Source: Melieria omissa (taxonomy: Eukaryota > Arthropoda > Insecta > Diptera > Ulidiidae). Taken from it: a stretch of DNA of 64,000 nt. The notes beneath the pieces are model-generated. The model made no database searches. It worked only from the letters and a program-made list of their open reading frames with translations, and was not told the origin of the DNA. The position numbers and the translations under genes were made by a program. Numbering within the stretch: the stretch's first letter is position 1; every line of letters starts with the position of its first letter. Below are positions 46,763-56,579 of this stretch, piece by piece. Where the stretch lies: assembly GCA_963971225.1 (NCBI GenBank), contig OZ020269.1, forward strand, positions 20,644,921-20,708,920. Reading direction: 5' to 3'.

Positions 46763-47282
46763 CCCTTTCCTTCCCGAATTATGAAATAGCCATAGAAACA
46801 AATTGGAAGTTGGTTATTTGAAACGAGAGAACTATTTAAAAGTATTTTGCATCATATATAAAATGGTTTCGACTTTCCAGTGGATGGTGCGAGGAGGAGG
46901 TAGCCATACTACACTGGACTACACTGGGCTTTTATGAAGCAAAATTAAAACATATTTTATATGAAAACAAAATGTCTCTTATTTACAAGTTTTTAGAGTT
47001 ATTTGTTGGAATTTTAGAGTTATTTGGTGTCCTTTGTTAAACATAGAGCAATATTACATTTTTGCCATTTAATTCTGCTGCCCTGTCGAGCGGGAACCGT
47101 TGCACAAATGTTAACAATTTTCAATGTTCCCATAAAAACAAACTACATATTTTGCTGAAAAAGCTCAGAACAATGTTTCTTTTAAGCGATACAATTCATA
47201 GAATGGGGAAAAATCGAAAATTATACATCGAAATTCCAAATTTGAATTTGGTAGCCATATGGCTACCATGGGAAGGAAAGGG
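46763..47282. mobile_element. TTAA-type (piggyBac-like) element in an 89-bp repeat
   Basis: 520 bp. The ends CCCTTTCCTTCCC are perfect 13-bp inverted repeats, with TTAA at 46759-46762 and 47283-47286. The flanks TTGAAAT and GGCTTCGTTTAGCAT are together the sequence GAAATTTAAGGCTTCGTTT of the next intact 89-bp unit, so the empty site can be read directly. The interior is AT-rich, with GGTAGCCATA near both sides, and no transposase. Confidence 0.93.
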
Positions 47283-47284
47283 TT

Positions 47285-47480
47285 AAGGCTTCGTTTAGCA
47301 TAGTTAGAATGATTCAGCTTAGCTTACAGACGCACCGTTTGTTTGATAAATCAAAAATTTTTGCATGAAATTTAAGGCTTCGTTTCGCATAGTTAGAATG
47401 ATTCAGCTTAGCTTACAGATGCACCGTTTGTTTGATAAATCAATAATTTTCGCATGAAATTAAAGGCTTAATTTTTGCAT
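47285..47480 (+). repeat. 89-bp tandem repeats, tail of lineage 1 mariner
   Basis: AAGGCTTCGTTTAGCATAG starts at 47285 and recurs at 47374 and 47463, steps of 89. Each unit also has AGAATGATTCAGCTTAGCTT, CACCGTTTGTTTGATAAATC and TTTTGCATGAAATTT. The units are directly next to the C-terminal end of the mariner that follows on the minus strand. Confidence 0.92.
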
Positions 47481-47489
47481 TGTTAGAAT

Positions 47490-47945
47490 GATTCGATTGA
47501 AGTCATGACATTTTGAAGATTTTTTATTAGGCTTCTGTTATAGAAATTCTCGTCCCTAGAACAGTCGATTTTCACAAGCTGCTTTTGAGACAAAGTTTTC
47601 ACCATCAAAATCATTTGTTATAGACAGAAACAGATGGTAACCACTTGGTGCCTAATTCGGACTATAAGGCGGATGCATAATCACCTCCGAATCAAAGTTC
47701 CTGAGCTCCTAGCGAGTCACTATCGATATGTTTGGCCCGGTGTTGTTCTGTTGGAACACAATTCCTCTCCTATAGGCAAAAACTGACCTTTTCTGGGCGA
47801 TTGCTTCCTTCAGACCATTCAATTTTTGGCAATACAGACAGCGGAACAGCTCAGAGTAGATGATTCTCTGACCATCTTTCCAAACACACAGCAAAACTTT
47901 TCTCACCCTTAATCCTTGCTTGGCCAGGACTTTCATCTGTAATCA
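47490..47945 (-). pseudogene. Mariner transposase C-terminal half, lineage 1
   Basis: The minus frame 47936-47709 reads MKVLAKQGLRVRKVLLCVW, then KDGQRIIYSELF, LKEAIAQKRSVFAYRRG, IVFQQNNTGPNISIVTR. This matches the mariner catalytic core (KVLLCVWWD..GIIYYELL..HQDNARPH), with the second catalytic aspartate changed (QQNNTGP). Beyond a stop it continues EVIMHPPYSPN..APSGYHLFLSITNDFD, where the last aspartate is a glycine. The tail runs into the 89-bp repeats. The upstream part is displaced to 48395-48625 by an inserted SINE-like sequence. Confidence 0.85.
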
Positions 47946-48177
47946 TCTGTAGAGACGGTCTCAAAAGTCCAGCTGTTAGCGCGCTCGCTTCTCATACCAC
48001 AGGCCCTAAGTTCGATTCCTAGCTCGGGCTGGTAAAACACTTCTATTGCTATCCATATGAAGCAGATGAGAATCACAAGAATCGCACAAGTGCGCTGGCA
48101 AAACATTCAAGTGTGATAGGAAATTGTCGAAAACAAAAACTTATTCGGATTTGAGCTGTAGGTTCCTTCCCTTTCCG

Positions 48178-48245
48178 CCATCCGTTTGAAATGTGTATGC
48201 AACACTGTTTTTTCAACAAATACAACACACATTTCAAACGGATGG
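48178..48245. repeat. Perfect 19-bp hairpin
   Basis: CCATCCGTTTGAAATGTGT (48178-48196) is exactly inverted at 48227-48245 around a 30-base loop. It lies in the body of the SINE-like insertion. Confidence 0.9.
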
Positions 48246-48272
48246 AATTTGTGATATCAGAATGGGCCCGTA

Positions 48273-48325
48273 TGAGACACACTGTCATATGGGTCTTAGG
48301 GACTTAGGCCTCTAAGTGTGTCTCA
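48273..48325. repeat. 11-bp hairpin
   Basis: TGAGACACACT (48273-48283) and AGTGTGTCTCA (48315-48325) are exact inverted copies with a 31-base loop, immediately after the 19-bp hairpin. Confidence 0.8.
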
Positions 48326-48394
48326 CAAAGATGCAGCCACTACAACCTACCCAACCTACCACCTGTTTGTTTCAAAAATGGGCAAATGTTGTTG

Positions 48395-48625
48395 CGATTC
48401 AGCACTGACTCCAAGATTTTAATTTGGACTTTAAAGTTTTTTGCGTGAAATCGTTTGACACCTGTACATCGCGTTCCTTTTTGTATCCAGCGTTATTCAA
48501 GTTGTTCCAAACAATTGTTTGTTTAATGTTTAGATTCTTTGCAATCGAAACAGTGCTTACGTGACATTCGAACTCCACGATTCTCATGATTTTATTGACA
48601 TTTTCTGCAGACATTTTCAAAAATA
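48395..48625 (-). pseudogene. Mariner transposase, second helix-turn-helix part, lineage 1
   Basis: On the minus strand SAENVNKIMRIVEFECHVST is followed by VSIAKNLNIKQTIVWNNLNN and AGYKKERDVQVSNDFTQKTL. This is the mariner second helix-turn-helix and the WVPHELTQKN motif (here VQVSNDFTQK). It is upstream of the catalytic half at 47490-47945 in the direction of transcription. About 40 residues between them are missing at the SINE insertion. The first helix-turn-helix is not recognised above 48625. Confidence 0.85.
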
Positions 48626-49967
48626 TTTTAGAATACTCTTGGGTTAAGCACATGTGGATTGGAAATACGAAAAAAGTAGTAGAAAACCCTGTTTTACAGA
48701 AATAACCATATATACAACAAACTGGGAAAAAATTTTTCCCCAAACTGTATGCTTCATTCCTGCACTCTACAAATAAAAAATTTCAAGAATCTTTGCGCAC
48801 AAATCCATTTAAAAATATTTCTCATTTATTTGAGTAAAAAAAACTAACGAAATTTTTACACTTTCCTCGCCCTCAACCGATAGCATCTTTCGTAGTTCTT
48901 CATGCCACTGGACTGATTTCACTGGCAGAAAATTTCGAAATGAAAGGTAACCAAGCACAAAAACATAAATAAACGACAATTTGACTACTTCAATTCATAG
49001 TGAAATATCAAAAGCTACAGAAATCAAACTAAATAAATTAACAGATCGTGTGATTGTTGTGCACCAAACGGACAATATTCCGTGCGGCCATTTGAAAACC
49101 GCTGGACGCATTCAGTGTTCCAAAATAAATAATAAACACAGAAAGTAAAGGAGAGTTTCTGCAAGACAACATGAATTCAGAGCCGCCATCGGAACTAGAG
49201 TCGTCTGTCGATGAGTAAGTAGAGTTCAATGACGAACCATGCTTTGGAAATTAGGCAGATCCAACGTGATAAGAGTATAACGTTTTTTTCTGTGATTTTG
49301 TCATGTTGAAAGAAAAGGAAATCATCACTAACGAAAAAATCATTCGGATGGCGGCAGTGCAGTCCAGTTTTAAGATATGAGAATATTTACCATGTGTGCA
49401 AATATTGTTTGAGAGTGTAAGACGGCTGGGACAAGAATGAAAGAATGCTGATGAGAAGTTTAAGCCGTCTTTTCTTTAAAACGCGTTGGACTGAGCTCAA
49501 ATTACTATAATGGAGATAAAATTGTGAACTGATCAACTGAATGGACATTTAAGTACTTGTTTTGTCCAGCCAACTACCTGGTCAGCTTTTTGAAGACTTT
49601 GAATAGTATTGTTGAAAAATAGTAGGTTTCCTAGATAATCAAAAGAAGTTACGCTGTTTGAGGTTCCACATTCTGGGTTGCAAAACTGAATTGACCAAAA
49701 GTACTTCACTTCTGGTCCGCTCACTTTTACGTTTCGTTCTCTGGCTAACGTGTCTACTGTTTATATAGAAGTTATTATTGAAAAGTTACAATATTTTAGT
49801 TGGGATTGCTATGAAATAATGTTACATGTGAATGATCTCTATTTGGTGAAAGAAGACTTCTTGAGTGGCGCCAACTTTGCAGTCAGCAGGTGACCTTTGG
49901 AGAGGTTTTTACTCTTTGCTCAGGATTTTCGAAAGTCCGAATTCAATACTTTCTAGGAGGATCGTTT
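48626..49967. other. Non-coding sequence, one exon-like stretch
   Basis: AT-rich with no recognised transposon motif. Contains the candidate exon at 49171. Confidence 0.45.
49171..49214 (+). other. Candidate short first coding exon
   Basis: GCAAGACAACATG gives a fly-like start context. The frame encodes MNSEPPSELESSVD plus two bases, and a GTAAGTA donor begins at 49215. The acidic, Ser-rich start resembles the beginning of piggyBac-type transposases or nuclear regulators, but 14 residues cannot decide. No matching second exon was found downstream. Confidence 0.2.
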
Positions 49968-49974
49968 TGGATTA

Positions 49975-50404
49975 GGTTGGATAGGAAAGGGTGTGTACGG
50001 CACAGAGACCTCACTTTCACTCAGAGGCCAAATTTAACCATTGTGAATCCCTTCTGAAATGGTTCTGGAGCTAACCAACCAGTATCAATCCGGGACAAAC
50101 CAGTTTGGCCTCTTGGTACAGGATAGCAGATTCGAAATTTCAACCGCGCTAGGAATCTTGTCACAGGACACGATTCTACTTCTTCGACGAGAGGCGCCAT
50201 TTGATAAGCATAGAAGGAGTGCTTTAGAAAGAGGTGTTCATGCATCCTGTCCTTCTTCTCTCCCATTTTAGACATATTCAATGTTGTCACAGGACACGAT
50301 TCTACTTCTTCAACGAGAGGCGCCATTTGATAAGCATAGAAGAAGTGCTTTAGAAAAAGGGGTTCATGCATCCTGTCCTTCTTCTCTCCATTTTAGACAT
50401 TTTC
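49975..50404 (-). repeat. Dispersed repeat, copy 1, with internal 126-bp tandem duplication
   Basis: Read on the minus strand, GAAATTTCGAATCTGCTATC, then GGTTGGTTAGCTCCAGAA, then GGCCTCTGAGTGAAAGTGAG matches the plus-strand sequence at 52500-52625. It ends in CCTATCCAACCTAATCC, a CCTAA-type tail. Its 5' part contains two nearly identical units, with TCACAGGACACGATTCTACT at 50161 and 50287. Open frames across it follow the duplication and are not a known protein. Probably the 3' region of a LINE or a SINE. Confidence 0.75.
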
Positions 50405-51906
50405 GATCTATGGCCCTAACTGACGAAGATGTAATAGTGGAAATTATTCGCCACTTTCACATGTCCAGCGCTAATTGAAACTAAGTGTACTTTAAAATTC
50501 CATTAAAATTTCCACAACATTGTGTTTCTTTACAGAGCATTGCGTTGATTGCAGAAAAAATTCTATGAAATGTTAGAAACTGAAATTAGAGATGGCCGAA
50601 AAACTTTTTCTGGTTGACCTCTCACCTTTTGGTGTTCAAAAGTAAATTGACCAAAAGGTGAAGAATTGTTTCTTTCTGCCTGTACACACGTATCCAATAG
50701 AAACAAATTTTATATAACATTAAAAAAAAAATTCCTTCCAAGAAATGCTTTCCTCTTGCCAACAAATGTAGTGCTGCAATATAAATGTCAAAGAACGCTT
50801 AGAGCGAATACTTGGCGTCTTATTTGTGCTCTTAATTAAGACATCAAATGTTCCTCTTCATCAATGTTGCACACGAATTGCTAGCAACATCCCACCAGCA
50901 ATTTCCAACAAGAAATGCCAATTTTTGTTTTGATCCTAAAGCTATAATATTTTTTTTTCGTATGCTTGGACTGTTGCAGCGGTAAGCGGTAATCACCAAC
51001 AAATTCTTATACAAACAAGTCAACAATTGCGAGCTCAGCATGAGGCACAGCAAAGCGTTGCGAGGCGACATGCTGCTGAAAGAAAACGAGATCCTAACAC
51101 GAACCAAACAGAAGGAAGCACACCGTCGCATGTGACAATAAAAAATGGCGACAAATATGGCATACGAAACGCTTTATAACGTCATAAAAATGCAGTAAGC
51201 GTTTTTGTGTGATGCACAAATTCACACATACACACACACACACAATGCAATAAAATAGAAAAATGCCTTTCGAGGACGACGTTGACGATGACGACGACGC
51301 TGCTGCTGCTGCACGCCACAGCAATGAAGAACTGCAGGCTGCCACTCGACCCCCCGTCTCAGCTTAAAAGCAACTTTTATTTTACACAATAAAAAGCGGC
51401 GCCCAGTGCTGAACATTTGCTTTTGCCGTTGCAGTTGTGGCACCGCAAAAGCTGTCGGTGCTGTTTCCACTCGCTCGCCTACCGCCAGTGCTGCACAGCT
51501 GCCTGGTTACTGTCGTATTTGTTTGGCCACCTAACAACATGTCTCTACCCCCGCTTACTTCTCTCAAATGTTGTACGCTGCCGTTTAAATTTTTGAGAGT
51601 CAGTTCCTGGCAGCGTTGCAACGTTTGCTCCGCAGTTGCGGCTTGAGGTTCGCGCAAATGGCTGCCACCTTTGCTGCTTTGGGACTTTAGTTTTTTTTGG
51701 TAGTAATATTTCAGCTTTTCCATGGCTCTGTTTCCACACTTTATGCGCATGTTTTTCATACGCTTTAAGAAACATATTACAGCTGTTGTTGTTTCGGTTT
51801 CGCTTTGTTGGCATAAAAGGCAAATGCATCGAAGCTCGCTGTTTCCTTTTATGATTTGCTTTGCAAATGTTTCAATTGATTGCCTGTATTTATTGGCTGT
51901 TATTCA

Positions 51907-51937
<31 letters not shown>

Positions 51938-52400
51938 CTTGTGTGTATTAAAAACTCATACGTATTTGTTGCTGTTACGATGCTGAAACCAATATAAGTA
52001 TGTATAAATAATTTGGATGATTTCAAGCAAAAGAAGCTTCCTTTGAAAATGTGCCCAATTATTGCACTTGAATTGTTTTAGGTATAAATTCATTTATGCG
52101 ATTTTCTTTATTGGATGGTAAAATGTTGTTAATTTTAAATCTTCAGTAATTTTTAAAGCTTTCAGGAATTTGTGCTTTAAATTGTATTGAATTTTTAATA
52201 ATTCAACTTTAAAACACACAATTTGGAAAAAAAAGTTATGGAAAACGTCCTTTAGCTGCTTTAGATTAGTATTGGGTTGACCGTAAACATCTGAATTGAT
52301 CGTTTGGTGTTTTCTTAGTACTTCAAACTAGACCACAAAATCTTTGTAATCTCACAAAATTGACAGCATAATCTTTTTTATGCAATTAAGGCTTCTAACT
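50405..52400. other. Unique non-coding block with microsatellites
   Basis: (CA)n at 51228-51243, a CTGCTGCTG patch near 51300 and (TG)n at 51909-51937. Overlapping frames on both strands at 51222-51997 are low in complexity. No transposon motif. Confidence 0.5.
51909..51937. repeat. (TG)14 microsatellite
   Basis: Uninterrupted TG dinucleotides. Confidence 0.95.
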
Positions 52401-52404
52401 GCTT

Positions 52405-52655
52405 ACTATGTTAAGTAACGATACAATACTTCTTGTGTCACTGCTCTGCAGGAACGCCGACTCCGCCGACTCAAGGTTCAGACAGACCTGGCTTACGCGG
52501 CGAAAGTCGAAATCTCGAATCTGCTCTCCTTCATTAAGAGGTCGAGCTTGTTTCCCCTTGACTGAGACTATTGGTTGGCTCCAGAATACCATAAGAAGCG
52601 ATTCGCAATTGTGGCCTCGGAGTGGAAGTGCGGTCCTGCCTAACCTAACCTCAGG
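52405..52655 (+). repeat. Dispersed repeat, copy 2
   Basis: Plus-strand partner of 49975-50160: GAAATCTCGAATCTGCTCTC, TTGGTTGGCTCCAGAATACC and GGCCTCGGAGTGGAAGTGCG, ending GCCTAACCTAACC. The 5' portion (52405-52485) differs from copy 1 apart from CTTCTTGTGTCACTG-like traces. The frame crossing it has no known domain. Confidence 0.7.
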
Positions 52656-52840
52656 CTTCTGGGTGGTTTCTGATAGTTCATGAAGCTTGCTCTTTCTTTC
52701 TATGTTATTATAAAAAACAAATTTGTATTACTATTGATGATGATTCCTTTTAAAAAAACATTCACTTTATTGTTTTTGAGTGACTTATCACGATCATTGG
52801 CGATTCATTGTATTAAGTGAGAATTTTTCTCTTAAAAGGG
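52656..52840. other. AT-rich spacer
   Basis: Nothing recognisable. Confidence 0.4.
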
Positions 52841-52844
52841 ACCA

Positions 52845-53035
52845 AAATATCGATCTTTATTATGACGATCCGACTGTATTATGACTTTGCTTTGATTGTC
52901 ATTAACTTCTTTAGGTCGACCAAAACGTTAGACATCTTGGAGTGAGAAATCTTCAGAACGGAATTTGTTTAACCAATTCTGTTACGTGCGTTATGTATCT
53001 CTCATATCTCTTTGTACATCCCAGAGATTTTCTTG
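52845..53035 (-). pseudogene. Mariner transposase N-terminal relic
   Basis: The minus strand, across frames, reads NWLNKFRSEDFSLQDV, then RFGRPKEVNDNQSKVIIQSD and RHNKDR. This is the end of the first helix-turn-helix (WFKKFRSGDFSLEDAPRSGRP) and the start of the second (EVNDDQIKALIESDRH) of a mariner different from the lineages above. Stops interrupt it. No catalytic part remains. Confidence 0.75.
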
Positions 53036-53062
53036 CCTTACGATAGTAAAAAAATAAATATA

Positions 53063-53183
53063 CAGTACTTTTCGCTTCGTGTTAAGCGAAGCTCTTTATG
53101 ATTATAAAGAGCGTACTTTTGAAATTGGTTTGTTTTAGGCGGAAGTTCGTTTTAAACGGTTTCGTTATAAACGAAAAATACTG
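53063..53183. mobile_element. pogo-like MITE of 121 bp
   Basis: TA duplications lie at 53061-53062 and 53184-53185. The ends CAGTACTTTTCGCTTCG and, inwards from the right, CAGTATTTTTCGTTTAT match at 13 of 15 positions. Within it are two small perfect stems, GCTTCG...CGAAGC and CTCTTTAT...ATAAAGAG. CAGTA ends with a TA target fit the pogo/Tigger group, inferred from ends only. Confidence 0.8.
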
Positions 53184-53189
53184 TATGTG

Positions 53190-54320
53190 AATAGAATAAA
53201 AAAATAAAAAAAAATTAAACATAAATGAAATATAAATAAAATAAATTATATGTTACAATGACACCACTTCAACAGCTGTTTTGCTTCTAAAATTAACTAA
53301 AAGTAACCGTTATAAATGTCTAAGAGGAAAAATCAGAAGTTCTATACAACGAATCTAACATCATATATTTTTTAAACTTTCTTACCAAACCAATATTTTA
53401 AATTTCTTCAGGATTATTTTGCTTATATTAACTTTAATAGTTTTTATATTTCCATATACTCAAATTTAATCAAAGTGATTACAACTCATTAATCAAACGG
53501 TTACCAAATACCCTGCCCTAGAGTTCTAAGGCGTCTTAGGCTGCACTGCCAACGCATTCAAATTAGAAAAAAAAATTTACTATATGACTGTAAAAAATTG
53601 CTTGTAAAATCGCCTATAAAAGTGCAACTTGCACGCATTTTCGAATTTTCGCATTCAACGTGCATTGTACGCCAACGGCAACAACAACAATGCTATCAAC
53701 ACTCAACGTTCTAAGCCAAACCACCTTGACCTATAATTTTGTGGCCGCTTGCATTGCATTGCATTGGCACTGTCGATCGACAGACAGACACGTCTGATTC
53801 GTTATCGTTGTGCCATGTGTTTTATTGCATTTTTTTGCTATTTACACGCATGCTCACTGTTTTTAGTTTTGTTGTTGTTGTTATCTATTTATAATGCACA
53901 CCTTCTGGCAGCAAACAGTAGACAGGTTGTTGTTGTCATTGTCACTCAAGTTGTTGTAGTTGTTATTGTGTTTTGTTTAAATCAAATGATAGAGCAACTT
54001 AATGACTGACTAACTGACGCGCTGCTACTCGCACTACATTTCTGCATTGATGTATGTATTTATATGTACGTGTGACTGTGTGTTTGCAATTGTTCGATTG
54101 TGCTTTTATTTCAGTCGTACGATCTGCATACAAATTATAATTTCGCCGGCAAACAGCAACGTCAGCAAATGCCGCGTTACTCATTCATTGTTCGTTGCCA
54201 TTCATTGGCTATTTGCATTAACTAAACACAGTTGTGTGAGGTCAGTGGGACAATCCAACGAATCGTCAAATTGTTGGCTTTGATCGAAAGTACTCGTTTA
54301 CAACAATTAATATAATCTAT
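53190..54320. other. Unique non-coding block
   Basis: GC-richer with GTTGTTG runs at 53868-53960. No gene or transposon was recognised. Confidence 0.5.
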
Positions 54321-54325
54321 GGTTT

Positions 54326-54400
54326 GCAGTCGAAGCGCAACAAGTGGTTAGCACGTTGGATCACAAGTCTGGTGATGTTGGGTTTGAATCGCGACTTAAT
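54326..54400 (+). repeat. tRNA-like SINE head or tRNA pseudogene
   Basis: CAAGTGGTTAGCACG (D-arm/A-box-like) is followed about 35 bases later by GGGTTTGAATCGCGAC, close to the B-box. The region between has a possible anticodon arm that pairs poorly. It lacks an obvious acceptor stem, so I read it as an SINE head or decayed tRNA copy rather than a working tRNA gene. Confidence 0.5.
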
Positions 54401-54446
54401 TTACTCTAAATTGTGATATGTTTTTTTCTCTCAGCAAATGATTGCA

Positions 54447-54769
54447 CGGCAGCCACCGTGGCTCAGTTGGTTAGTGCGCGGTCCAACGAGTCGCAGCAGA
54501 GCGACGCAAGATCGAATACTGCATGTAGTAACACCTAAAAAAATAACGGGAAACTCGATTTCTCTTTCGGTGGCTGTCCTCTCAGCTGGAAATGGCAAAC
54601 CTCTGAGAGTAAAAATTGCCTATGAAAAAGCTCCCAACCTGCCGTTCGGAACCGGCATAAAACTGTTTCCACCCGCGTACAAAATTCACACGCACAACAC
54701 GGGTGGTTGCGGGAAGCTAGGCCTTAGTCTCGCGTAAGCGGGCTGTCGTGCCAATCAATTAAATTAATT
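54447..54769 (+). mobile_element. tRNA-derived SINE with exact 11-bp target duplication
   Basis: The exact duplication AAATGATTGCA flanks the insertion (54436-54446 and 54770-54780). The head has GTGGCTCAGTTGGTTAGTGC (A-box) and GATCGAATAC (near B-box). The body contains AAAGCTCCC, CTGCCGTTCGGAACCGGCAT and AAAACTGT, then GGCCTTAGTCTCGCG, and the 3' end is a short AATTA-type repeat. The CCGTTCGG..CGGCATAAAACTGT segment resembles a widespread SINE/LINE tail I recall from fly sequences. The frame 54438-54737 crossing it is not a gene. Confidence 0.93.
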
Positions 54770-54780
54770 AAATGATTGCA

Positions 54781-56575
54781 AATCCATGAGTGCAAAATAG
54801 TTTCCTATGAAACGATAGTGAAGCACATTCGAATGAATTTGAATTTTAGATCCTATTCCTAAGTGTTTATTTGTTAATAATTTGTTTTTTAATTAATCAT
54901 ATTTTAATAAAATTGTGTTTCAACAAGTTATTGTTACAAAAATTAATTTTACTGGCCCCAGCAAGCGAAGTTCGTATCGCTGGATTGTGCCAAAGTAATT
55001 TTTACAAATTTCCAAAAATTCATTTTTTGTAGCAAGTTCCAAATGTTTGGCTTTATCGGCTTCTTATTCTTTCTAATCGACCACACCATCTCAAATCTAT
55101 CAGAAACAGATACAAAGACGGCGCTCATCTAACTTAGTCGCAAGCTTTCACCATCATTCCACCATTCAGGACTGCTAGCGATGGGCTAATCACCTACCCT
55201 GTCAGAATTTAAGTTTCAATTTGATTAACGTAACCAACTTAAGGCATCTGCCTTATTGAAACCTTAAGCTCCCCAGCGAAGTGAATGAGCAGCAAAAAAT
55301 CTATCAGAGAACTGACTACATCGAAATTTGACCTATTTTCGAATTATAACAATCATTGCCTTGCATTTGCAACTGAATAGTTGCAAGCTGAACAGCCTTG
55401 TACGACCTTAAGCCGCTTTGCTTAGCCACTACTCACTCCTGCTGGCCATCACAATTCCGCTGCACGCTCCCACTGATGAGCACTTTGATTGCTATATTAT
55501 CTGTGGTCACTGCGCAACTGTGTGGTTCTGTGCGAATACCGTCTTCCGTCTGCTCCCTGCTGCGCACTCAAATCCAGTCGTACATCGTTAAAGCTCTGAC
55601 CACCTCGTATTTAACTAAACCAGTAGTTATTGGTAATGTCATTTGACTGTTGTGGTTGCTGTTGTTGTTGTTGCTGTTGCGGCACGTGATGCATATTAAT
55701 AAGCAAGTACGCGCAACGCATGTCTTAGCAGTCAGTCAGCTTATGCAGCGAATTAGTGAAACGAAAGCGTCAAACAAATGTGTGAAACGTGCCGGCATTG
55801 TGCGGTGCGTTTGGGGCTGCAACGAGGGAGCGGACCATAATAAATTGCAATGCGATGATGTTGAGCAATTTACGAAATCAAAGTCACCGCTTGTTTATTT
55901 ATTTATTTTTGTTTTTATTTTTGTTTGGGTGCACCAAGTGGAGGGTAGTTTTGTGCGTTCATTTTGTTGTTGCTGGTTTTTTGTTTTTTTCTTGCTCATC
56001 AAACAATTATGAGGCGACTTCACAACTAACTTTACGGCCTGTTTGCTGGCTGATTTAATGATTTTATTGTTGTGTTATGGTGCATTGGACTTGAAGGTGA
56101 TGAAATGTCAAGTCACTTAAATTTCATTAGACTGAGTTCGAGATTTGATTGAATTGGCCAATTGTTGGTGGTATTCATGATTTGGGACAACAGCGACGAC
56201 ACGCATTGGTGTCGTTTATTGAGTTTTATTTTAGTTCAATGACATTGATTTATGATACATTCACTAAAAGCCACTTTAGCTTTCAAGATAGTGGAGTATT
56301 CTCCACTAAAGCGAGACGTTTTAGTTTTTAAAGTAAATTTTACATCTACCAGACCTAAATGCAACCCTGTGGTGTATACAAATAAGCTGACCAAAGGCCT
56401 AGCCCGTCTATAGACAGTTGCGACATAAATTTTTTGATTCCATTGAAATAATCTTTACTCACTTTATGACTTTATTTAATTCTAAGCTATGTTTTCTTAC
56501 ATTTTGATGTTGATATTCAAACACGAAAACACATGCGTTGAATTATTTCTCATTTTGAGTACCTAGTCCAATAAA
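54781..56575. other. Unique non-coding block
   Basis: AT-rich to 55060. It contains dispersed repeat copy 2 (55222-55295) and a GTTGTTGTTG patch at 55655-55680. Frames at 55398-56058 are short and low in complexity. Confidence 0.5.
55222..55295. repeat. Dispersed repeat, copy 2 of the 22.65-kb repeat
   Basis: TTATTGAAACCTTAAGCTCC and CCAGCGAAGTGAATGAGC match 22655-22716 in the same orientation with about one change in five. Confidence 0.45.
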
Positions 56576-56579
56576 TAAT

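Larger units (their letters stand above)
47946..48364 (+). mobile_element. tRNA-headed SINE-like insertion in the mariner
   Basis: A tRNA-like head lies at about 47950-48030: CAGCTGTTAGCGCGCTCG resembles the A-box region, and GTTCGATTC at 48010-48018 is a perfect match to the Pol III B-box consensus. The body contains two hairpins (see below), and the 3' end is ACAACCTACCCAACCTACC, a CCTAA-type tail. Flanks ATCATCTG and ACCACCTG match at 6 of 8 positions, a tentative target duplication. It lies between two mariner pieces on the other strand. Confidence 0.6.

Noticed and set aside
50021..50478. Frames with an internally repeated peptide
   Set aside because: The repeat comes from the 126-bp tandem duplication in a dispersed repeat, and similar frames exist on both strands.
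54326..54400. Functional tRNA gene
   Set aside because: The acceptor and anticodon stems do not pair well. Only the internal box regions are preserved, which fits an SINE head or pseudogene.
54438..54737. 99-codon plus-strand frame
   Set aside because: It lies within a SINE with tRNA boxes and an exact target duplication.
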